A stretch of DNA of 64,000 bases from CAVSRC01 sp963743015 (GCA_963743015.1 CAVUOD010000007.1:124001-188000); one strand, 5' to 3'. Counted from the stretch's first letter, positions 30,913 through 40,163 are shown. Notes: generated from the letters alone by a model not told the origin. Numbers and translations are program-made.

Positions 30913-31290
30913 TCAGCGACCGGCCGGTTGCGGCGGCTGGGTCAGTTCCAGGTGATCGGGATTGCCGTTCAACGCCTTGAGGCCGTGATCGAGGAAGCGG
31001 CCTTCGATGATATAGCGCTTGCCTGGCACGATCGCGTCGATGCCGTTGCCGGCGACCGGCAGGTCGTAGCGCCCGATGCGCCCGCCCGGCTCGTCCGAGA
31101 ACAGGATGTAGCCGCTCTCGCGCGCCAGCAGATAGCCGCGCATCGTCACGTCCTGGCCGATGAATTTCGCCGCATGGCGGGTGACGGCGCCGACCTTGTG
31201 GACGGTGGGCGCGCTGGCGGCGGGCTGGACGGCGGCGGCAACCACCAATGCCGCCGCCAAAGCAGCCCCCAGGTGACGGAGGTCAACCAT
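30913..31290 (-). CDS. Exported OB-fold-like small protein
   Basis: A 125-residue protein with a signal peptide (LGAALAAALVVAAAVQPAASA). The mature part (VGAVTRHAAKFIGQDVTMRG, YLLARESGYILFSDE, GKRYIIEGRFLDHGLKAL) has the strand pattern of bacterial OB-fold periplasmic proteins. ATG 31290 overlaps the end of the upstream propeller gene by eight bases, so the two are almost certainly one unit. Function unknown. Confidence 0.7.
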   Translation of the reverse strand: MVDLRHLGAALAAALVVAAAVQPAASAPTVHKVGAVTRHAAKFIGQDVTMRGYLLARESGYILFSDEPGGRIGRYDLPVAGNGIDAIVPGKRYIIEGRFLDHGLKALNGNPDHLELTQPPQPAGR

Positions 31291-32359
31291 GGGTGGCCGC
31301 TTGCGTTGCGGCCGGCTTCGTCGCGGCAGCGCTGGTCGAATCCACCTTGATGATGTCGAGGCCGTCGGGGATCGCCAGATAGCCGGGCGCCGATCCGCGA
31401 CGGCCGGTAACCCCGTATTGCCAGAGAATCGTCTTGGTCGCCTTGTCGACGACGATGACGCGATGATTGAGATCGTCATTGGCCATGATGTTGCCGTTGG
31501 GCAGCTCGATGGCCAGCGACGGGCGGTTGAGCCGCGCGGCACCGGTGGGGGCGTAATCCCACACCACGTTGCCGTCGCTCGCGATCTCGATGATCTTGCC
31601 GGGACGGGTATAGCTGGCGACGAGAAAATTGCCCGCTTTGGTCAGTTGCGGATCGGACGGATAGCGCATCGGCAGCTTGAGCTTCAGGATCGGCTTCCAC
31701 GCCGCGTCGAGCTCGGTCACGGAGTGATCGCGGATGGTGCTGATCAGCACATGACCGTCGGGCAGCGGCGTATCGCCGTTGGGCGAGGCGAGCAGCGGCG
31801 CCGTGCTGCCGCAGCGGTCGGTCAGCCCGGCCTGGCGCACGATCGTCTTGTCCGGCGCGATTTCGAGGATGCGGCAGTTGCGGATGTCGGCGACGCTGAT
31901 ATCGCCGTTGGCGAGCTGATAGGCATCGTCGGGGAAATTGAGACGGCCGTTCTTCGCGCCGCGCTTGCCCAGGTCGCCGTATTGCCAGGTGACCCGCTTG
32001 GTGGCGATGTCGATGATCTCGATCACCTGCTGATGCTCAAGGCTGACGATGACGCTCTTGCCGCCATCGGCGAAGAAGGCATCGTCGGCGCCGGTGCTGT
32101 GTGCGATTCCCGTGAAATCGTACTCCCACAGGATCTGCTTGGTCGGACTGACCACCAGCACCCGGTTGTTGCCGCGATCGGCGATCAGCACGTTGTAGCC
32201 GCCGAGCGCTGCGGCATCCGCCGGCTCCATGGCGGGAAGGGTTGCGGGGCCGGCCGCGGCGAAGGCCGGCCCCGCTTGCGCTAGCCAGCAGAAACTCACG
32301 ACAGCGGCGGTGGCGATAGCCGCCGACGAGCCGGCGAAGCGCAAAGCAAATGTTTTCAT
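31283..32359 (-). CDS. Exported beta-propeller protein
   Basis: A 358-residue protein with a signal peptide ending near AAAGPA (about residue 37). The rest is built from repeated blades with the pattern ...VLIADRGNNRVLVVSPTKQ / ILWEYDFTG, VIEIIDIATKRVTWQYG, ISVADIRNCRILEI, VVWDYAPTG, ILWQYGVTG. This resembles PQQ/NHL and arylsulfotransferase-type propellers. No enzyme site is obvious. It is followed by the overlapping OB-fold gene, suggesting a periplasmic pair. Confidence 0.75.
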   Translation of the reverse strand: MKTFALRFAGSSAAIATAAVVSFCWLAQAGPAFAAAGPATLPAMEPADAAALGGYNVLIADRGNNRVLVVSPTKQILWEYDFTGIAHSTGADDAFFADGGKSVIVSLEHQQVIEIIDIATKRVTWQYGDLGKRGAKNGRLNFPDDAYQLANGDISVADIRNCRILEIAPDKTIVRQAGLTDRCGSTAPLLASPNGDTPLPDGHVLISTIRDHSVTELDAAWKPILKLKLPMRYPSDPQLTKAGNFLVASYTRPGKIIEIASDGNVVWDYAPTGAARLNRPSLAIELPNGNIMANDDLNHRVIVVDKATKTILWQYGVTGRRGSAPGYLAIPDGLDIIKVDSTSAAATKPAATQAATHG

Positions 32360-32412
32360 CGGCGCCCATGTTGCACGCCGAAGCTGTCAATTGGCTGATG
32401 GTGGCGGCGCGC

Positions 32413-33504
32413 TCAGCCGGCTATGGCGGCCGCCGACAGGGCGCGGGCATCGCGAAACGAGATCAGCTTCCGGCGCACCTCGTCCCACAGCACCAGCCGC
32501 ACGCAGCGGATGCTTTCACCGAGCGACAGCCGCCCGATATCGGCCAGCTGCGGATGGTCGCGCAGCACGCCGGGCAGCCGGTAATAGGGAATGCGGCTCG
32601 ACAGATGATGGACGTGGTGGATGCCGATATTGGCGGTGAACCAGCGCAGGACCCGAGGCAGATCGTAATGCGAACTGCCGTGGAGCGCCGCCTCCGGCTG
32701 GCTCCAGTCGACATCCTGCGCCCAGAACGTCGCCTCGAACTGGTGCTGGACGTAGAACAGCCAGACGCCGATCGCAGCCGCAAGCAGAATGACCGGCAGT
32801 TGCAGGAGCAGGAACGGCACCAGGCCGATCACCCACACGAAGCCCGCCACAACAACCGCAATGGCAGCGTTGGTGGTCATGGTGCTCGACCACTCGGTCT
32901 TGTCCCGCATCGCGCCGATCGGCAGGCGCTGTTGCACAAGGAAGAGAAAGGCCGGGCCGATGCCGAACATGACGGCCGGATGCCGGTACAGCCGATAGCG
33001 CAGGCGCCGCCACCACGGCAGCGCCACGTATTCGCGCACCGTCAGGGTGACGATGTCGCCGATGCCGCGGCGGGCGAGATTGCCCGACCCGGCGTGGTGC
33101 ATGTTGTGCGAGCGGCGCCAGAAGCCGTAGGGCGTCAGCGTCAGCACGCCGATCCCGCGGCCGACCCAGTCGTTCAGCCGCCTTGTACGGAAGAAGGCGC
33201 CATGACCGCAATCGTGCTGGATCATGAACAGGCGGACGAGGAAACCGGCCGTCGGCAATGCCAGCAGCAGCGACAGCCAGTAGGACCAGGACAAGGCCAC
33301 CCACATCGCCCCCCACAGCAGGAACAGGGGCGCCACGGTGATCGCCAGTTCCACGAAGCTGCGCCCGTGGTCGGGATCGCGATAGGCGGCCAGCTTGCGC
33401 AGCCAGCCGCGCGCTGCCAGGGCAGCGGCGGCGTCAACTTGGCGATTGGCAGGCAAGGCCGTTGCGGCAGCGGACCTCAATGCTTCTTCGGCCTGATCCG
33501 CCAC
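32413..33504 (-). CDS. Membrane fatty acid desaturase
   Basis: Di-iron membrane desaturase that puts double bonds into acyl chains, with three histidine boxes: H97-DCG-H101 in IQHDCGHGAF, H133-NM-HH in RRSHNMHHAG, and HHVHH near residue 305. About six transmembrane segments lie between them. The likely start is GTG 33504 (363 residues), which overlaps the end of the upstream small gene by 28 bases; no ATG is close. It could act in cold adaptation, as a cold-shock protein gene lies nearby upstream on the same strand. Confidence 0.88.
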   Translation of the reverse strand: MADQAEEALRSAAATALPANRQVDAAAALAARGWLRKLAAYRDPDHGRSFVELAITVAPLFLLWGAMWVALSWSYWLSLLLALPTAGFLVRLFMIQHDCGHGAFFRTRRLNDWVGRGIGVLTLTPYGFWRRSHNMHHAGSGNLARRGIGDIVTLTVREYVALPWWRRLRYRLYRHPAVMFGIGPAFLFLVQQRLPIGAMRDKTEWSSTMTTNAAIAVVVAGFVWVIGLVPFLLLQLPVILLAAAIGVWLFYVQHQFEATFWAQDVDWSQPEAALHGSSHYDLPRVLRWFTANIGIHHVHHLSSRIPYYRLPGVLRDHPQLADIGRLSLGESIRCVRLVLWDEVRRKLISFRDARALSAAAIAG

Positions 33505-33698
33505 AACTGAAATCCGTGCTCGCGGATCGATTCTTCGATCTGGCCGCGCGGCAGACCGTGAGGCGGATCGCGCTCGGCGGACACCACACCGGTCGCCGTC
33601 CACGGCGCGAACTTCTCCGGCAGCCGGCTGCCGGCCGAATCTTCGGCGAAGGCGCGCATGGCGCTGCGCACCTCCGACTTGAAGACGTACATCCTCAT
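33477..33698 (-). CDS. Small conserved protein of rhizobial type (MYVFKSE family)
   Basis: A 73-residue protein beginning MRMYVFKSEVRSAMRAFAED and continuing with RLPEKFAPWTATGVV, ERDPPHGLPRGQIEESIREH and GFQLWRI. This is a familiar short Hyphomicrobiales family without assigned function. ATG 33692 (MYVFKSE) is equally possible and is the more usual N-terminus. It overlaps the desaturase start, consistent with one transcript. Confidence 0.75.
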   Translation of the reverse strand: MRMYVFKSEVRSAMRAFAEDSAGSRLPEKFAPWTATGVVSAERDPPHGLPRGQIEESIREHGFQLWRIRPKKH

Positions 33699-33761
33699 CG
33701 GAATCCTTTCGACGCGCACCCTGCCCGCCAGGAGCAGCGTCGCGAACTTGCGTGGCCGCGG

Positions 33762-33971
33762 CTACGCGACTTCGAGCTTGCTGACGGCAATCTTGCCGGA
33801 GCGCGGATCGGTCTCGGTTTCGAAGGAGACCTTCTGACCTTCATTGAGCGAGGAGATGCCGGCGCGCTCGAGAGCGGTCGCGTGGACGAACACATCCTTG
33901 CTGCCGTCGTCGGGCTGGATGAAGCCGTAGCCACGCTGGCCATTGTAGAATTTCACGGTACCAGCAATCAT
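33762..33971 (-). CDS. Cold-shock protein, CspA family
   Basis: A 69-residue single OB-fold RNA chaperone. RNP1 is GYGFIQPD and RNP2 is VFVHATAL; the start MIAGTVKFYNGQRG is typical. ATG 33971 is chosen by this N-terminus. About 140 bases of AT-richer sequence lie upstream (33972-34110), long enough for a regulated 5' leader as in many csp genes; I see no defined riboswitch in it. Confidence 0.93.
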   Translation of the reverse strand: MIAGTVKFYNGQRGYGFIQPDDGSKDVFVHATALERAGISSLNEGQKVSFETETDPRSGKIAVSKLEVA

Positions 33972-34262
33972 GAGTCGACCTTCCTGGTTGTCATGCACGC
34001 AAAGGAACCGAACCGCACAGTTGTTCAATTCCCCGTTCGTCGAATTTGGAAAGAAAACCTGAAGCGCGCTCCAAAACACAGGAGCTACTCGGCCCAGTCG
34101 TCCGGCCAAATAACGACTTTTTACTTATTGTTCCTGAGGCGAAAATTCAAGGGCAAACGGTTGCCGCAACGATTTGACGCGCCAGCGCCCGGCTGTACCG
34201 CGATGAAATAGCTGGATTTATTGCCGGACGCCGCTTGCGCCCGACGGATCGCCCCCCGGCCC

Positions 34263-35165
34263 TCACACCACCACGACGCCGGTGTGCTTGGCCTTGTCTT
34301 CCGGCTCGACATGGATGGCGATGTGGGTATCGGGCATTGCACTGCGCAGCGCCTTTTCGATGCGGTCGCAGATCGCGTGGCTCTCCGACACCGCCATGGC
34401 ACCCGGCACCACCAGGTGGAACTCGACGAAGGTCATGCGGCCGGCATGGCGCGTGCGCACGTCATGCGCCTCGATCGCCCCTTCGGCGTTCTCCGAGATG
34501 ATGGTGCGGATGCGGTCGAGCGTCTCCGCCGGCACCGCTTCGTCCATCAGCCCGCCGACCGAAACGCGGATCAGCTTCCAGCCCTGCCACAGGATATTGA
34601 CCGCCACCGCCGCCGCCAGCAGCGGGTCGAGCACCAGCCAGCCGGTCAGCACCACCAGGACGAGGCCAACGAAGACGCCGGCCGAGGTGGCCACGTCGGT
34701 GAACAGGTGGACGCCGTCGGCGGCCAGCGCCAGGGAGCGCCGCTTGCGCCCGACCGTCACCAGCACGGTCGCCCAGACGCCGTTGATCGCGCTGGCGAAG
34801 AGATTGACGGCGAGGCCGAGGGCCGGCTGTTCGAGCGCGCGCGGATGCTGGAAGCCGACCCAGGCGGAGGTCAGGATCGACACCGCGGCGACGATGATCA
34901 GCACCCCTTCCAGCACCACCGAGAAATATTCCGCCTTGCTGTGACCGAAGGGATGATTGGCATCGGCGGGGATGGCCGCGTAGCGGATGGCGACGACCGC
35001 GGCGACGGCCGTGGCCACGTTGACGAAGCTCTCCAGCGCGTCCGACCACAGCGCCACCGAGCCGGTGAGCCCCCAGGCCCAGAACTTCAGCGCCAGTACC
35101 AGGACGCCGACGGCGACGCTCACCAGTGCCAGTCGCGATGTCGATGCAGAGATGCGGTTCGGCAT
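34263..35165 (-). CDS. Cation diffusion facilitator (CDF) transporter
   Basis: A 300-residue inner-membrane metal/proton antiporter. Six transmembrane helices are visible in residues 1-200, followed by a cytoplasmic ferredoxin-like domain (VRTRHAGRMTFVEFHLVVPG, SHAICDRIEKALR, HIAIHVEPED). Metal-site residues are SDALESFVN in helix 2 and DGVHLFTDVATS in helix 5. The metal (Zn, Fe or Mn) cannot be told from sequence. Monocistronic. Confidence 0.9.
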   Translation of the reverse strand: MPNRISASTSRLALVSVAVGVLVLALKFWAWGLTGSVALWSDALESFVNVATAVAAVVAIRYAAIPADANHPFGHSKAEYFSVVLEGVLIIVAAVSILTSAWVGFQHPRALEQPALGLAVNLFASAINGVWATVLVTVGRKRRSLALAADGVHLFTDVATSAGVFVGLVLVVLTGWLVLDPLLAAAVAVNILWQGWKLIRVSVGGLMDEAVPAETLDRIRTIISENAEGAIEAHDVRTRHAGRMTFVEFHLVVPGAMAVSESHAICDRIEKALRSAMPDTHIAIHVEPEDKAKHTGVVVV

Positions 35166-35497
35166 GTCAGTACGTTCGTTCGATTGCGTGCACGCGATTC
35201 AGCCCGACGGCCGCTGCCGGGATACCCCATTTGGCCGGCTGCCGCCACGCGCGCTTCGCGCCTTCGACAGCGGATCGCCGCATCAGTCGAGAAATGGAAT
35301 TGATACGAATTGGCTGCAACCGGGTTTGAAGGCCGTCGTCGCGCGAATATCCACAGTCATAAGCTGCGTATTCAGAACGACTTGGGTCCCCTCGCTCACA
35401 TCACGCTTGCGCTGCCGCAGTGCGGCAAGTTTTTTTCTTGTCGCGCGGTCCCGGTACGGTAGACTCGTCATCGTGCCAAAGGTACGGGAGACAGACC
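35166..35497. other. Intergenic region with a promoter for the 27-residue protein gene
   Basis: No gene of recognisable kind. A short frame at 35283-35471 (minus) has no supporting feature. On the plus strand TTGTCG (35438-35443), a 16-base spacer and TAGACT (35460-35465) form a sigma70-like promoter whose transcript would begin about 25 bases before the ATG at 35498. Confidence 0.55.
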
Positions 35498-35581
35498 ATG
35501 AGCCTATCTCGACCGTTCCATGTGGTCATCGTGTTTGCGGCGTTTCTGTTCATCGGGGCCATTATCATCGGCGCCCTGTAG
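35498..35581 (+). CDS. 27-residue single-helix membrane protein
   Basis: The sequence opens MSLSRPFHVVIVFAAF and closes LFIGAIIIGAL. A short polar head is followed by one hydrophobic helix of about 20 residues to the end. It has a GGGAG ribosome site at 35487-35491 ahead of ATG 35498 and a promoter-like pair at 35438-35465. Similar RPFH-headed mini-proteins occur in rhizobia as far as I recall. Possible roles are a regulator or stabiliser of a membrane complex; no partner gene is adjacent, trkH being convergent. Confidence 0.6.
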   Translation: MSLSRPFHVVIVFAAFLFIGAIIIGAL

Positions 35582-35674
35582 CGACGCTGGCGGCACGTCA
35601 ATTTGGGGCCTGACGGATCGGTTGGAGGCCGGAATCGCGAGGGAGCGGTGCCGGCCTCCGCCTTATGTGGCCGG

Positions 35675-37125
35675 TCACCGATAGAAGCTCGGCAGGAACA
35701 GGATCATCACGCCGAGGATCTCCAGCCGTCCGACGATCATGGCGATGGAGAGCAGCGCCTTGGCCATCTCCGGCATGTGGGCGAAGTTGCCGGCCGGGCC
35801 GATCGCTTCGGTGATTCCCGGGCCGACATTGCCGAGGGTGGCCGCCGTCGCCGACATGGCGGTTGCCGCATCGAGCCCGGTGAGGCTGACCAGCACCGAC
35901 ACGATCACGAAGGCAAGCAGATAGAGGAAGACGAAGGTGCCGACCGAGGCCGCCTCGTCTTCCGACACCACCCGCCGTGCATAGCGCAGCGGACTGACCG
36001 TGTGCGGGTGCAGCGCCTGGCGGATGTGCTGGACGACGACGCGCCCCATGATCTGGAAGCGGAACACCTTGATGGCACCGGCGGTCGAGCCGGTGCAGCC
36101 GCCGACGAACGACACCATGAAGATGAAGACCGCGGCGAAGGGCCCCCAGGCAGCGAAGTCGCCCGAGCCGAAACCGGTGGTCGTCATGATCGACACGACC
36201 GTGAAGGCCGCATTGGTCACGTCGCCGAAGCCCCCGTGGCCGGGTTGCAGCACCAGCCACACGGCGAAGATCGCCGACAGGACGCCGCGCAATGATGAAA
36301 TAGGCGACCACCTGCGGGTCGACGCGCTCGCTGAGGCGGCCCGCGCCGGAAGAGCCGCATATAGGCGAGAAAGGGCAGGCTGCCGGCCGTCATGAAGACC
36401 ACCGACGCCCAGTCGAGCGCATTGCTGCCGAACCACGAGAACGAGGCATCGTGGGTCGAGTAGCCGCCGGTGCACACCGTGGTGAAGGCGTGGTTGAGCG
36501 CATCGAACGGCGTCATGCCCAGCGCCCAGTAGGACAGGAAGCAGGCGACGGTGATCGCGATATAGATGCGGCCGACGGAACTGGCGACATTGCGCACGCG
36601 CGGCACCACGTCCTCCGAGCGGTCGGACGATTCCAGCCGGAACAGCTGCATGCCGCCGATCTTGAGGAAGGGCAGGATGACGATGGCCAGCCCGACGATG
36701 CCGATGCCGCCGATCCATTGCAGGGTGGAGCGCCACAGCAGCACCGAAGGCGGCAGCGCATCGAGCCCGGTGAGCACCGTCGAGCCGGTGGTGGTCAGCC
36801 CCGAGGCGGATTCGAAATAGGCATCGAGCAGGCTGAGATTGGTCGGCGCCGCCATCAGCGGCAGCGCCCCGAACAGGGGCACCACGAACCACGAGACGAC
36901 GGTCAGCAGCGCTGCATCGCGGAAACGCAGCTGGAAGGGCCGCCCCTTGGTGGTGAGCACGCAGGCCCCGGCGAACAGCGAAGTGATCGCGGCATTGACG
37001 GCGAAGACCCCGGCAAGCCCGTCGCTCGCGGCCAGCGAGACCAGCGCCATCGCCCCCTCGCCCGCTGCAATTGCAAAGAGAATCCAGCCGAGAGTGAGAA
37101 CGGCCGGCCAGATCTGTGGCAGCAA
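35675..37125 (-). CDS. trkH: Potassium uptake protein TrkH, frame broken near 36344 and 36297
   Basis: Inner-membrane channel-like subunit of the Trk potassium uptake system, working with cytoplasmic TrkA. The four P-loop repeats are visible: SASGLTTTGSTVL, FTTVCTGGYSTHD, SIMTTTGFGSGDF and AATLGNVGPGITE, plus FVGGCTGSTAGAIKVFR. The frame slips twice within about 50 bases, near 36344 and 36297; the bridging segment RLSERVDPQVVAYFIIARG is in the third frame. All parts are conserved, so an assembly error is likely. Start ATG 37125 (MLPQIWPAVLTL). Confidence 0.88.
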
Positions 37126-37219
37126 GCGCCTGCGTCTCCCGTCCTGGACCCGCCGGATCCGAATCGACCGGTCGCAACGATTTAACGCGGAAGCGGCTGG
37201 CGGGCCAAGCCGGCTCCGG

Positions 37220-37998
37220 TCACCAGGTGGCGGGCTTGCCGTCGCGGAAGAAGCCGCCGGTGGCCTCGCCCGGCGTCGCCGCCCAGACCACCGACGCCGC
37301 GCCTTGCTCGACGCTGCGCGGGGCTGAATTGCCGCCCATGCGCGTGCGCACCCAGCCCGGGACAGACCGCATTGACGCGGATGCGGCGCGGCTTGAGATC
37401 GCGGGCGTAGAGCTTGGCAAGCGCGATGATCGCCGCCTTGGAGACGCGGTAGGCGGAGGCCGGCCAGCCGACTTCCGGTAGGTTCCGGCAGGCGACGGCG
37501 TCGGCGAATTCATCGACCAGCGCGACCAGCTGGTCGCGGGTGAGGTCGGGATCGGCGAAGCGGGCGCGCAGCGCCGGCCCATAGGCATCGCAGTTCCCCC
37601 ATGCCGCTCGACACCATGACGATGGCGCCGCCGTCGTTGATCTAGCGGCAGCAGCGCCTCGGTCAGGTCGAGTGCGCCGAAGAAATTGATCGCCAGCGTG
37701 TCGCGAACGACCTCGCTGTCGAAGCCGTTGAGCGAAACGGCCGCGTTGTTGACGAGTCACGTCGAGCCTGCGGCCCTGCTGGCGCAGGTCCTCGGCAAGG
37801 GTGGCGATGTCGGCGCGCCGAGGTCACGTCGAGACGGGCAAATGCGACGCCCAGCGTGTCGGCCGCCGCCTGCCCGTCGCACGCGTCGCGGGCGGTCAGG
37901 ATGACCGAGAAGCCTGCCGCCTTGAGCTGGCGGCAGGTTTCCAGCCCGATGCCGCGGTTGGCGCCGGTGACCAGGATCGTCTTGCCGGCGGCAGCCAT
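37220..37998 (-). pseudogene. Short-chain dehydrogenase/reductase, five frame breaks
   Basis: Carbonyl-reductase-like SDR. The N-terminal cofactor loop ILVTGANRGIGLETCRQLK and NNA motif (LVNNAAVSLNGF in another frame) are followed by VMVSSGMG, the catalytic YRVSK (SAYRVSKAAIIALAK) and VNAVCPGWVRTRMGG. To read this in one piece the frame must change near 37818, 37756, 37637, 37598 and 37358, five times in 779 bases. That is far denser than in neighbouring genes (pirin beside it is intact). It may be a recent pseudogene or a badly assembled stretch; in-frame parts are otherwise well conserved. Confidence 0.7.
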
Positions 37999-38001
37999 CG
38001 G

Positions 38002-38916
38002 CTACGCCGACTCCTTGATGAAGTCGCCCGTCTGCAGGTCGCGCACGGCCTGCTGCAGTTCGGCCTGCGTGTTCATCACGATCGGCCCGTACCAGGCGAC
38101 CGGCTCCTTGAGCGGCTTGCCCGAAACCAGCAGGAAGCGGATGCCCTCGTCGCCTGCCTGCACCGTAACCTCGTCGCCGGAATCGAACAACACCATGGAA
38201 CGGTTGCCCACCGTCTCGCGCACCAGCAGCTCGTTGCCGTCGGCATCGCTCTTCTCGGTGAGCACGCCGAACGGGTGGGAGGCATCGCGGAACGTGCCCG
38301 AGCCCTCGAAGACATAGGCAAAGGCGTGGCGGCGCGTCTCCACCGGCAGGATCTTCTTCTTGCCCGGCGGCACCCACACGTCGATGTAGTTCGGATCGGC
38401 GGCGACGCCCTCGACCGGGCCGGTCTTGCCCCAGAAATTGCCGACCACGACACGCACAACCGTCCCGTCGTCGTCGACCACCTCCGGAATGTCGGCGGCG
38501 TGGATGTCCTGGTAGCGCGGCCTCGTCATCTTCAGCGATGCCGGCAGATTGGCCCACAGCTGGAAGCCGTGCATGCGGCCCTTCGGATCGCCCTGCGGCA
38601 TCTCCTGATGCATGATGCCGCTGCCCGCCGTCATCCACTGGACGTCGCCGGCACCGAGCTTGCCGCGATTTCCCAGGCTGTCGCCGTGCTCGACCGTGCC
38701 GGCGAGCACATAGGTGATGGTCTCGATGCCGCGATGCGGATGCCACGGGAAGCCGGCGAGAAAGTCCTCCGGGTTCTCGTTGCGGAAATCGTCGAACAGC
38801 AGGAACGGATCGAAGTCGCGCGTCTGCCCGAAGCCGAAGGCACGGTGAAGCTTCACGCCGGCGCCTTCGAGAGTGGGCTTGGCATCGACCACGCGCTTGA
38901 CGGGACGAAGGGACAT
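38002..38916 (-). CDS. Pirin family protein
   Basis: Bicupin protein of 304 residues; pirins bind iron and may act as quercetinases or redox-linked regulators. The N-terminal cupin has the metal ligands in WHPHRGIETITYVLAG, GDVQWMTAGSGIMHQE (His and Glu), with a C-terminal cupin after residue 170. ATG 38916 (MSLRPVKR) is set by a GGAGG nine bases upstream; the in-frame ATG at 38931 lies inside that ribosome site. It is 3 bases ahead of the broken dehydrogenase gene, with an operator-like palindrome 28 bases upstream. Confidence 0.92.
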   Translation of the reverse strand: MSLRPVKRVVDAKPTLEGAGVKLHRAFGFGQTRDFDPFLLFDDFRNENPEDFLAGFPWHPHRGIETITYVLAGTVEHGDSLGNRGKLGAGDVQWMTAGSGIMHQEMPQGDPKGRMHGFQLWANLPASLKMTRPRYQDIHAADIPEVVDDDGTVVRVVVGNFWGKTGPVEGVAADPNYIDVWVPPGKKKILPVETRRHAFAYVFEGSGTFRDASHPFGVLTEKSDADGNELLVRETVGNRSMVLFDSGDEVTVQAGDEGIRFLLVSGKPLKEPVAWYGPIVMNTQAELQQAVRDLQTGDFIKESA

Positions 38917-38943
38917 GGGGACTGCCTCCATTGGAATGGTTCA

Positions 38944-38964
38944 ATGGTCACTGTTGGTAACCAT
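38944..38964. promoter_or_regulatory. Inverted repeat upstream of pirin gene
   Basis: ATGGTCAC, five bases, GTAACCAT: seven of eight positions pair. It lies 28 bases upstream of the pirin start, where a repressor operator would sit. The cognate regulator is not in the window. Confidence 0.5.
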
Positions 38965-39034
38965 AGATGGGGGTCTTCGCACAAGAGGCAAGTCCCGTGC
39001 CCGGCGCCGGATGCAGGGCTGGTCTGCGGTTGCC

Positions 39035-39673
39035 TCAGCGGGCGCGCCTGGCGACTTCGCGGGCGATGGCCCGCGCTTCGTCCGCCGCCAGGCTGTTGGG
39101 ATCGGTTTCCAGCACCGTCAGGCCCTCGCCGATCGAGGCGGCATAGCCAACCCGGCTGCCGAAGGTGTTGCGCGCCACCGGATGGCCGAGCTTGCCGGCC
39201 GCCTCGCTGATCTCGGCGGTGATCAGCGCCCGCGGAACGACGCGATTGAGGACGAGCAGCGACGGGATTCCCTCCCGGTCGATCATGGCAAGCGTCGGTT
39301 CGGTCGCCCACAGGTCCATCGGCGTCGGCTGCACCGGCACCACGACCAGCGAGGCGACCTGGAGGGCCGGCTTCAGCTCCATGTCGGATTTGGGCGGCGT
39401 ATCGACGATCACCAGATCATGATTGCGCGCCAGCGTGCGTGCGTCGCGCCGCGCCCCCCAGCCGCTGGCGGTGCGGAAATCAAGGCCGGTGTCGTCCTCG
39501 CCGAGACGCTCCTCGCGCCGCTCGAACCACTGGCCGAGGCTGCCCTGCGGATCGACGTCGAGCACGGCAACCGACTTGCCGGCGAGCGCATAGGCGACGG
39601 CGAGATGGGCGGCGAGCGTCGTCTTTCCTGCCCCGCCTTTCTGCTGCGCAATCGTGATGATCAAGCCGGCCAT
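39035..39673 (-). CDS. Orphan ParA/MinD-type ATPase
   Basis: A 212-residue deviant-Walker ATPase: Walker A is QQKGGAGKTTLAAH at residues 10-23, Walker A' VLDVDPQGSLGQW at 38-50 and Walker B DLVIVDTPPKSD. It has the second, signature lysine of ParA proteins. There is no parB beside it, and it is shorter than chromosomal ParA, so it fits the orphan ParA group used to position protein clusters or plasmid-like cargo. Cargo not identifiable here. Confidence 0.85.
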   Translation of the reverse strand: MAGLIITIAQQKGGAGKTTLAAHLAVAYALAGKSVAVLDVDPQGSLGQWFERREERLGEDDTGLDFRTASGWGARRDARTLARNHDLVIVDTPPKSDMELKPALQVASLVVVPVQPTPMDLWATEPTLAMIDREGIPSLLVLNRVVPRALITAEISEAAGKLGHPVARNTFGSRVGYAASIGEGLTVLETDPNSLAADEARAIAREVARRAR

Positions 39674-39781
39674 GCCGCACCCTCCCTGCCCTCGTCGACC
39701 TTCTGGGACCTCTTCGTCGTGCCAACTCTAGTCCCGCCATCAAGCCGACCGCCACCCCTGCAGCCGAATTGCCGGCACGGT

Positions 39782-40159
39782 TCAGGCCGAATGGCGCCGA
39801 TGCGCCGTGACGAAGCAGGCGAGGAAGAGCGCGCCGGCGATGGCAAAGGGCGCGGCGAGCAGGGCATTGACCATCGCCGCATTGGAGAGAAGCAGGAACG
39901 GCAGGAGCGCGACGGCAAGGAAGGCCAGGCCGCCGGTGAGCGGCCAGAACCAGGCGACGATGAGGACGCCGGCCAGGAACACGCTCGGCATGAGTTGGAT
40001 CGCGAATGCAACGAGCATCGGCCCGAGCGGCGCGCCAGGTTGAAGCACATCAAGGGCGAAGAGCGAGATGAAGCCGATGGCCGCGACGCCGGCGATGCGT
40101 GCCGCCCAGCAGAGCAAGCGCGGTGCCACTGCGTTGCCGTCGCGCCCGTCCGCGGACAT
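39782..40159 (-). CDS. Small four-helix membrane protein
   Basis: A 125-residue protein with four hydrophobic segments (AARIAGVAAIGFISLFALDVL, shortened here to its core GVAAIGFISLFALDV; LVAFAIQLMPSVFLAG; LIVAWFWPLTGGLAFLAVA; ALLAAPFAIAGALFLACF). The order LFALDV, then LMPS, then AWFWPLTGG is seen in small uncharacterised membrane proteins (DUF7670-like, from memory). ATG 40159 is just upstream of the protease gene's stop at 40164. Confidence 0.6.
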   Translation of the reverse strand: MSADGRDGNAVAPRLLCWAARIAGVAAIGFISLFALDVLQPGAPLGPMLVAFAIQLMPSVFLAGVLIVAWFWPLTGGLAFLAVALLPFLLLSNAAMVNALLAAPFAIAGALFLACFVTAHRRHSA

Positions 40160-40163
40160 CGCT

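Noticed and set aside
35283..35471. A 62-codon minus-strand ORF
   Set aside because: No ribosome site, no family resemblance, and it overlaps the promoter region of the mini-protein.
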